This document shows, one piece after another, positions 11,101 to 16,835 of a stretch of DNA of 16,835 nt (the stretch's first letter is position 1; every line of letters begins with the position of its first letter). The notes under the pieces are model-generated. The model searched no databases, was not told where the DNA came from, and saw nothing but the letters and a program-made list of their open reading frames with translations. The stretch is taken from contig JANDJZ010000732.1 of NCBI GenBank assembly GCA_027943245.1, positions 1-16,835 of the forward strand, in the 5' to 3' direction. This DNA is from Acanthamoeba sp. SK_2022b. Its lineage: Eukaryota > Discosea > Longamoebia > Acanthamoebidae. A program made the translations under genes and the position numbers.

Positions 11101-11913
11101 ACTATCAGGTATGCGCGCTGGCCTGCACGGTCGCGCACAACAAGACGATGTGCTGACGACACGATGTGCTGTGGTCAGCGTGGAGTCAATCTGGTGGAGG
11201 GCAATGTGGTCCTCAACACCGGGGATAATGGCATCCAAGTGAGCTCCGGCGCCATCATCAGGAACAATGTCGTCGTCGGGGCGGCCTACTACGGCATCTT
11301 CCTCGCCAACAACCAGAACCAGCAGAGCGGGGTCTACTCCAACGTCCAGATCGTCCACAACACCGTCTACAACTCTGGCTCCGTTGACCTCTACCTCCCC
11401 GTACGTGAAAACCACGACAATTGGGGTGGTCGCTATTTGTGCCAACTAACCAACACACTAACCCGCACCAATAGGCATTGAGCGGGAGCCAGTTCGTGAT
11501 CGCCAACAACGCATTCCTCTCGTCGACCAACGCCTTTGCTGTCCAGACTCAGACCAACACCGTGTGGCTCAAGAACGCCTTCGTGACCGGCAGTACGCCG
11601 CCGGGCGTGGCATCGGGCGGCGTGTTCCAGGTGAGCGTCGGCGCAGCGGTGGTCAACGCGGCTTCGAACAACTTCTATCCGACGTCGACGAGCGCGCTCA
11701 AGAGCGCCGGCAGCACCGCCTACCCGTCGCCCGCCACCAAGGACTTCAACAACACGCCCAGGAGCGGCTCGACGCCCACCGTCGGCGCCTACGTACGGAG
11801 CTCTGTTCTTTTCCGTAACTCTGTTTTTCGTTTCTGACTTGACGTGAATCCCACAGGAGTACACCACGACTGCCAATCCTGGTCCTGCCATAGGCCCGCA
11901 CTTCAAGTTTTAA
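8185..11913 (+). CDS. Secreted tandem right-handed parallel beta-helix protein
   Basis: A predicted extracellular protein of 938 residues. Exons: 8185-8336, 8410-8615, 8699-8977, 9042-9112, 9192-9413, 9501-9818, 9888-10303, 10384-10589, 10688-10966, 11038-11108, 11179-11400, 11475-11792, 11857-11913; phases agree and the stop is TAA. It starts with a signal peptide (MPKAVAAVAVLLLCLAVGL, cleavage near SSGA). Two copies of one module follow, about residues 24-433 and 525-938. Each runs from YYL..AGWATTL..LQAGDT through GAG.GQTIIQQ, GGSRGVRLG, ECFYLGCNNDACQVRDS, GIQ.SSGAIIRNN and HNTVYNSG to PRSGSTPTVGAYEY. Asn-rich, regularly spaced beta-turns are typical of pectate-lyase-like beta-helices. A Ser/Arg/Pro/Thr linker lies between the copies. 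Beta-helix folds often bind or cleave polysaccharides, but no lyase catalytic set is obvious to me, so activity is unassigned. Confidence 0.92.
8240..9938 (+). repeat. Beta-helix module, copy 1 (exons 1-7 start)
   Basis: The first copy of the internal duplication, from the codons for TYYLYPN to those for AIGPRFK. Exons 2-6 are 206, 279, 71, 222 and 318 nt, identical to their partners in copy 2, with the same intron phases. Confidence 0.9.
9939..10215 (+). repeat. Ser/Arg/Pro/Thr linker repeat between beta-helix modules
   Basis: Within exon 7, tandem 12-15 nt units (ACCAGGAGTCCT-like) encode TRSP and SPSRTATP repeats over about 90 residues. The composition is that of an extended, probably O-glycosylated extracellular spacer. 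It superficially resembles an RS domain, but the protein has a signal peptide. Confidence 0.85.
10216..11910 (+). repeat. Beta-helix module, copy 2 (exons 7 end-13)
   Basis: The second copy, from NTYYLSPTDAGW to AIGPHFKF at the C-terminus. Exons 8-12 have the same lengths as exons 2-6. Exon 12 is nearly identical in nucleotide sequence to exon 6, and introns 12 and 6 share their first 17 nt. Confidence 0.9.
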
Positions 11914-11993
11914 TACTAGGCCACCCAATTGTGTACATTGTACGAGCTAGTTCGACCATTAAAGCGGCTACTTTGGGCCACGCCCATTTTTGG
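11908..11993. terminator. Shared 3' region of convergent genes with ATTAAA signals on both strands
   Basis: The beta-helix stop (11913) and the F-box stop (11994) face each other 80 bp apart. On the plus strand ATTAAA lies at 11958-11963. On the minus strand ATTAAA is read from the TTTAAT around 11910-11915. Either could act as a poly(A) signal, so the two 3' UTRs probably overlap. Confidence 0.5.
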
Positions 11994-13213
11994 TCACAAG
12001 TGAGGTCGCCGACATTCCGTGGCGCCCAGGAAGCTGTGCGTGTGCGCCAGGTCGAGGTGTCGCTTCAGCGCCAGTCGCAGCTCGGCGTCGCCCAGTCGCC
12101 ACTCCCAGTGGTGCTCGGCATAGCACGCCCGCCAGTCCCTCTCCGTAGCTTGTGCCGCCGCCCCAACGGCGGCGTTCTTCTTCTCTTCGTCTTCCGCCTT
12201 CATCTTCATCTTCGCGACCGTCTTGATCCGCTTTTGGATGTTCTCGTGAAGGCGGTAGAGGTCTTGGTCGTCACTGTCGTCTATGTCAATGTTTGTCGAC
12301 ACACATTTGAGCAGTCCGGCGACGCGGGCCAGATTGCGGGCGCACAGACGGCGCCATAGGAAGGGCTCGAGCGAGATCGCGCGCCATTGGGAGCACACGA
12401 GGCCCGCGCACACGAGGTCCTCCGCGCGTGACAGGAAGCCGAACACGATCGTCAACAGCTTACGTGTCGCCAGCAGCCACGTCAGCACAAAACAACAGCC
12501 AATGCAACGCAAGACAGCACACGAACGCGGACCTCGGTCGGGAGGGCCTCGACGTTCAACGCAGCAGGCGCGCTGCTGACGTCATCAGACTGGAGGTCGA
12601 CGGTGGCCTTCTCTGCCGGTGTGCGGCGAACCAGCCACACGGGCGCTGGCGCTCGGTGCAGAATGTAGCGATAGGCCCCGTCGCGCGAGGTGTCCAGCAC
12701 GTTGCGCTTGCCCATCAGGCGCGTGTAGATGGCGCCAATCAACTCGCTCGGTCTGGCGCACGCAACGCACCACGGCATCAACATTCTTTCTGTTCATGAA
12801 CTGGAGTCCAGCGAGAACGGCATGGTGGTGGTACGGGCGAGCTGAGGGCGACCAGGAGATGATCACCCGTTTGTACTCGATTTGGTGGAAGGGGTGCTCC
12901 GCAGGATTACATCGACTTGTTGGCTTGCCCCGCACGGTGATGCCCGGGCGCGTCTGCGATCCCAGTCCGTACCTCCTCGCCTGTACAATTAAAAAAAATT
13001 AATAGAATATAAAAATAAAATGGAAAAAAAAGAGGGAGGTATCCACCATGGTGTGGATGAGCTTGCGCGGGAAGGAGCTGAGCGGGGCGAAAGTGATGAG
13101 CGGCTATGGTACTCAGGACCGCCTATAGCCACCATTTCGCTCATAAGCTTGTCCACCATGAACAGAAGTTGTACATGCCGCCCCTTTCTGAGCGCTTCCT
13201 CTATCAGCTCCAT
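11994..13213 (-). CDS. F-box domain protein
   Basis: A probable substrate adaptor of an SCF ubiquitin ligase, about 294 residues. My model (minus) is 13213-13113, 12975-12877, 12752-12533, 12458-11994; phases agree, the stop is TGA. The F-box spans an intron: LNVEALPTE|LLTIVFGFLSRAEDL, then VCSQWRAISLEPFLWRRLC, about residues 132-180. A charged helical stretch (EKKNAAVGAAAQATERDW) follows. No WD40, kelch or LRR substrate domain is seen. The last two exons are firm. The first two are weaker: MELIEEALRKGRHVQLLFMV and RGKPTSRCNPAEHPF have coding-like codons, but the donor GAGTACCA and an acceptor at GCGAG are uncertain. A simpler alternative starts at the ATG at 12784 in the same frame, with a TGA shortly upstream. 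The N-terminal segment is unrecognised. Confidence 0.72.
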
Positions 13214-13366
13214 CCTCTCACCTCCTCCACAACCTTTCCGCTATGATAACGCCATGGCGGTGTTATCTCTCTTGAGTGGCAAATTTAATTTAAGTTTATT
13301 GTTGCTTGTAAGTGTGTGGAGTGTGGTGTTACTAAAAGGCGGTAAAAGAGTGCAGTGGCTTGGTGT
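13214..13366 (-). promoter_or_regulatory. Intergenic region upstream of the F-box gene
   Basis: About 150 bp between the CAA-gene stop and the proposed F-box start, both on the minus strand. AT-rich patches (around 13278-13300) could serve 3'-end formation of the CAA gene. No clear TATA element is seen. Confidence 0.35.
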
Positions 13367-14600
13367 CTAGATGTTCTGGCAGAAGAAGCCTTCGAAGGGC
13401 GCCAGCCTCTTCTGGAAGCCCTGCCCCGACAGCGTGGACACAACCGTGGTGCCCTCCTGGAGTTGTAGAAACAAATAAAATTAATATAATTAACGAATTG
13501 GGCAGGCCGTGCCAGGTCCAGCGTACCTGCTCGGCGTTGGAGATGGTGAGGCTGCTGTTGGGAGCGAGCAGGGAGCCGATAAGCTGGAACTGAGAGATGG
13601 TCACGTCGAGCGAGTCGCACACGTTCCACAGGAACTGTTCCGACCGCAGCGAGCCACGCTGGATCGCCGCGCTCCTGAAGTTGGCCGTCGTCGCGTTGTT
13701 CGAGCCCTGCACAATCCACCGACCACGTCAGCATGACGCCACCAACCAGCGTTTGGGGATATAGTCATGTACGAGAATATTGATGACGATGGGCGCGGTG
13801 AAGTTGGCGGGGAGGTCAAAGGTGATGGACGAGGCCTGGCCCAGGACATCCGACCGCACGCAGAAGGTCTGCGTCGAGTTGGCTCCCGCCGGCGCGGTGA
13901 ATCGGAGCGCGTTGGCTTGGCCCAGCGTCGCGTCTGCACGATGCGTGGGCACGCGTGAGTCGACAAAAAAAGAGGACAGGAGCAGTCGTGTGCGAGGGAG
14001 AGACGCACTCGTGCAGTTGAGCGCGCAGACGGCCTGGTTGACGCCGGAGAGGAACGTGGTGGCGCTGGCAAAGTCGACGCCCGAGATGGTGACGTCAGCG
14101 GAGGCGACCAGGCTGGCGCCCTCGTTGACCTGGCGGAACGTGGGCGGGTTGGTCACGTTGCCTCCCACCAACGCGCTTCCGCAGAACACCTCGCCATTGG
14201 TCGCGTTCTAATGGAAACACACGTCAGCCCGCCCAATCGTAATGCAAGAGAAACCAAAGAGGAGGGGGGGGGGGCGCACGAGGTCATTCTGGACGATCAA
14301 GTTGAAGCTAGTGGCGTTGGCGGCGGTGCAGTTGAGGCCGCTGCCGATGCCAAAGACGTTGAGCCGGGCGCCGCTGTTGACCGCCACTCGGCCCGAGAAC
14401 TGGCCGTTGATCACGTTCAGCCCCGTCGTCACGTTCTGACCACCTGTACATCGTGTGTGCCGTCAACATGTGATGTCACGCGCGGCAAAGAACGAAAGAG
14501 AAAGATAGAAAGAACGAAAGAGGCAAGAGGCCTGGGGTTACCGAGAACGAAGAGGTCGAAGTTCTGGGCAGGACCGAAGAGAGGGTTCGTGCAGTTGCCC
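13367..14600 (-). other. CAA domain 2, exon set
   Basis: Domain 2 introns fall after FDLFVL (phase 1), QNDL (phase 0), ALNCT (phase 1), VINIL (phase 0) and NAEQ (phase 0). Four of the five match domain 1. The RQ.N(Q/E)|GA position has no intron here, and the NCT position has one that domain 1 lacks. Confidence 0.8.
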
Positions 14601-16835
14601 GAGCCCACCACGCGGCTGGGCGCGGAGGGCGAGGCGGAAGGGGAGGCCGTGGGCGACGGCGAGAGGGAAGCAGAGGGCGAGCCCGTGGGCGACGCAGAAG
14701 CCGTGGGCGAAAGAGTGGGCGAAGCCGACAGGGTAGGCGAGAGGGACGCAGAGGGCGAGCCCGTGGGCGACGCAGAAGCCGTGGGCGAAAGAGTGGGCGA
14801 CGCTGACAGGGAAGGCGAAGGCGAGGCAGAAAGCGAAGGTGAGGCCGACAGGGTGGGCGAGATGGTGGGCGAGGCCGACACCGTGGGCGAGGGCGATGCA
14901 GAGATCGAGGGCGATGGCGACGGCGATAGCGACAGCGACGGAGAAGGAGAGAGCGAGGGCGAGGGGGAGACGGAAGGTGAGGGCGAGAGTGAGGGCGAGA
15001 GTGACGGGGAGGGCGAGAGTGACGGGGAGGGCGAGGCAGAGGCTGAAGCCGAGGGCGATGCGGAAAGCGAAGGCGACACCGAAGCCGAAGCGCCGGCAGA
15101 GGGCGAGGCCGAGATTGACGGGGAGGCCGAAGGCGAGCCGGAGACCGAAGGCGAAGCCGAGAGCGATGCCGAGGGCGATCCCGACGCAGTGGCCGACGGA
15201 GAGGGCGACGCGGAAGGCGAGAGCGAGGCCGACGGGTTGGGCGAACCGACGATGGAGGGGCTCGCGGTCGCGCTCGGGCTGGCAGAGGGCGAGAGCGAAG
15301 GCGACGCCGAAGCCGAAGCGCCGGCAGAGGGCGAGGCCGAAGGCGAGCCGGAGATCGAAGGCGATGCCGAGGGCGAGGGCGAGGGCGACACCAAGCAGAT
15401 CTCGCCAATGAAAGGCGCCGTCAGCTTCTGGAAGCTGTTGCCGGTCATGTTGAGCGCCACAGTCGTGCCGACCTATGACACATAGACGCGCACGCGGTGT
15501 CAGGGCGCCGCATCAAGTGCACACGACACACGGCAGAGGAGACCGGCCAGTACCTGCTGGCCGTTGGTGAGGTTGACGCTGGAGAAGGGAGCGAGCAGCG
15601 AGCCCAGCAGCTGGAAGCCAAAGAGGTCCACGCGCGTGACATTGCAAGCATTCCAAAGGATCTGGAATGCCTCCAGGTTGCCGGTGGAGATGGCCGCGTT
15701 GCGGAACCGAACGTCGGCCGAGGCATTCCCCTGCGCGACACGCGGCCAAGCACGCCAAGGAATGCCAGTCAGCTCTCCCATGCTGTGGAATGCAATGGAA
15801 TGCAAGTGTGAGGGTACCTGTATGTTGACGACGACGGCGCCGGAGAAGTTGGCCGGGAAGTCGACAAACGAGAAGAAGGTGGCGTTGGAGATGCGGGCGG
15901 CGTCGATGCAGAAGACCTGCGACCTCTCCGAGGTGCCGTCCCACCTGAAGGTGACGAGGCCAAAGGCGTCCTCCTCGGCCCGGGTGCAGTTGTCGGCGAA
16001 GGCGTTGCACAGTTGCAGGTTGATGCTGGTCAGGTTGTTCGCCGATTCGGTGAAGTTGACTGTCGACAGGGTCAACAGGTCGCCCTGCGTCACGTTGGCG
16101 CCTGGTATTGGCCAGAATTAATTCATTGGATGATTGGCAGTTAGCTGTGGATGACCACCACAATGCGACGACGATAAGAGATGATGACGACGCACCTTGG
16201 TTGCTCTGGCGCAGCGAAGGGGCTGAGATGACAGTTCCATTCACGAGAGCGCTGCCGCAGAAGATTTCGCCATTGGTCGCCGTCTGTTTCGACCGAAAAA
16301 TTAATCAGGAAAACGCCAATTATGGTTATCCCGGTTCGATCGAAAAGAGGGCGAGCGAGCGTACAAGGTCGCCCTGGGCGATCAGGTTGAAGGTGCTCGA
16401 CTCGTTGGCTCCGCAGATGAGCTCAGCCCCGAGGCCAAAGTTAGACAGGGTCACGTTGCCGTTGACGGCCACCCGTCCGCCGAACTGTCCATTCACTGCC
16501 CGCAGGCTGTCGCCCTCTCCTGCAACACCGAGCGGAGTTTTGTGAGCAACGTGTCCACTGGGTCGACACAGCAACAGCCAATCAGAATGCAACGCGAGGG
16601 CCTCGCGGTACCGAGAAGGAACGTGTCGAAGCGAGCGGCGCCGTCGAGCGCGTTGATGGGAGACGAGCAGTTGCCGCCAATGATGGGCGGCTGCGGAGTC
16701 GGAGAGCCCACGATGGTCGGGCTGGGCAACGGCGATGCTGAGGCGGTGGGCGAAGGACTGGCGGCGGCCGAGGGGCTGGCCGACGCCGAAGGCGACGCTG
16801 AGGCGCTGGCGGCGGCCGAGGCCGAGGCCGATGCC
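13367..16835 (-). CDS. Tandem choice-of-anchor A (CAA) domain protein with Ser/Pro linkers, Jonah cyst-wall lectin-like, 5' end missing
   Basis: The C-terminal part of a secreted protein. Exons (minus): 16835-16612, 16519-16365, 16283-16196, 16101-15818, 15730-15554, 15472-14542, 14443-14280, 14207-14009, 13933-13773, 13706-13527, 13456-13367; phases agree, the stop is TAG. In order: a Ser/Ala/Pro linker, CAA domain 1, a linker of about 265 residues, CAA domain 2, the C-terminus. Each CAA domain shows N-C-(S/T) near a FD.F(L/V)LG start, NGQF.GRVAVN, FNLI...DL, NGE.FCGSALV, a Cys-rich middle, Q.LGSLLAP, and a closing (F/G)FQK..APF.G..C. Many N-X-S/T sequons fit secretion. CAA domains bind polysaccharide. 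Acanthamoeba Jonah lectins, which bind cellulose in the cyst wall, have one or three CAA domains, the latter with Ser/Pro spacers (from memory). The linker at the right edge suggests a further domain upstream. No membrane or GPI anchor is seen at the C-terminus. Confidence 0.82.
14599..15393 (-). repeat. Low-complexity SPSASPS linker between CAA domains
   Basis: About 265 residues of Ser, Pro and Ala (SPSASPS units with Thr, Gly and Val), all in one exon. The codons are biased to TCG/TCC and CCC/CCG, so the plus strand is a GGCGAG-rich purine tract. Larger duplications sit inside: a 78-bp unit at 14670-14747 recurs at 14748-14825, and a GAAGCCGAAGCGCCGGCAGA block at about 15081 recurs at about 15309. 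Both spacings (78 and 228) are multiples of three. Confidence 0.9.
15473..16660 (-). other. CAA domain 1, exon set
   Basis: Domain 1 is coded by the end of exon 1 and exons 2-5, with the final strand (TVALNMTGNSFQKLTAPFIG) in exon 6 just outside this span. Introns fall after FDTFLL (phase 1), AQGDL (phase 0), RQSNQ (phase 1), VVNIQ (phase 0) and NGQQ (phase 0). Confidence 0.8.
16660..16835 (-). repeat. Second Ser/Ala/Pro linker, running off the right edge
   Basis: The coding-strand frame starts at 16834 with ASASASAAASASASPS and continues to PSPTIVGSPTPQPPIIGG before the NCSSP start of CAA domain 1. It has the same style as the linker before domain 2, which implies another domain upstream. 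Confidence 0.85.

Noticed and set aside
8185..11913. Two separate beta-helix genes
   Set aside because: Copy 1 has no stop codon after its end; exon 7 reads in frame through the linker into copy 2, which lacks its own start and signal peptide.
12585..12935. Minus-strand frame continuing past the second F-box exon (YKRVIISWSPSARPYHHH...)
   Set aside because: Codon use looks partly coding, but the frame cannot join the F-box exon without a GT donor at its GAGTACAA. Using that donor turns the stretch into a normal intron of about 120 nt.
14211..15485. A 424-codon open frame on the plus strand, rich in Glu and Gly (GEAEGE units)
   Set aside because: It is the exact antisense of the SPSASPS linker exon, whose TCG/CCC codon bias removes stops on the other strand. 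It also overlaps several well-supported minus exons.

Overview
The window looks like nuclear DNA of a free-living amoebozoan, most probably Acanthamoeba or a close relative. It holds six protein genes built from short, GC-rich exons with strongly G/C-ending codons. Nearly all are cut by many short introns (about 50-150 nt) with GTACGN or GTGCGN donors and CAG or TAG acceptors. Some introns are AT-rich and others carry long dinucleotide or trinucleotide microsatellites. The species is inferred from gene style and from one gene that resembles the Acanthamoeba cyst-wall Jonah lectins; no marker gene proves it. All exon models were built by hand from splice signals, reading phase and family conservation.

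Layout, left to right. (1) Minus, <1-4407: a secreted pro-kumamolisin/S53 (sedolisin, TPP1-like) serine-carboxyl peptidase in 23 exons; the C-terminus runs off the left edge. (2) Minus, 4695-6234: a HAD subfamily IA hydrolase in 8 exons. (3) Plus, 6408-7777: a FabG/CBR4-type short-chain reductase in 8 exons, divergent from the HAD gene across a 173-bp AT-rich promoter. (4) Plus, 8185-11913: a secreted right-handed beta-helix protein of 938 residues in 13 exons, made of two tandem copies of one domain joined by a Ser/Arg/Pro/Thr linker. (5) Minus, 11994-13213: an F-box protein, convergent with gene 4 and only 80 bp from it. (6) Minus, 13367->16835: the 3' part of a secreted protein with tandem choice-of-anchor A (CAA) domains separated by long Ser-Pro-Ala linkers, the architecture of a multi-CAA Jonah-type cyst-wall lectin; the 5' end lies beyond the right edge.

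The most interesting content is in the right half. Two neighbouring genes encode extracellular proteins that arose by internal duplication of a beta-helical module. In gene 4 the exon lengths and intron phases of the two copies match exactly. In gene 6 the intron pattern matches except for one apparent loss and one apparent gain. Other points worth checking are two GC-AG introns deduced from reading phase, a (TG)n tract directly abutting a 3' splice site in the peptidase gene, an intron in the HAD gene that is a multiple of three and stop-free, and an unassigned segment of about 140 residues between propeptide and catalytic domain of the peptidase. I saw no rRNA, tRNA, CRISPR array or transposon.
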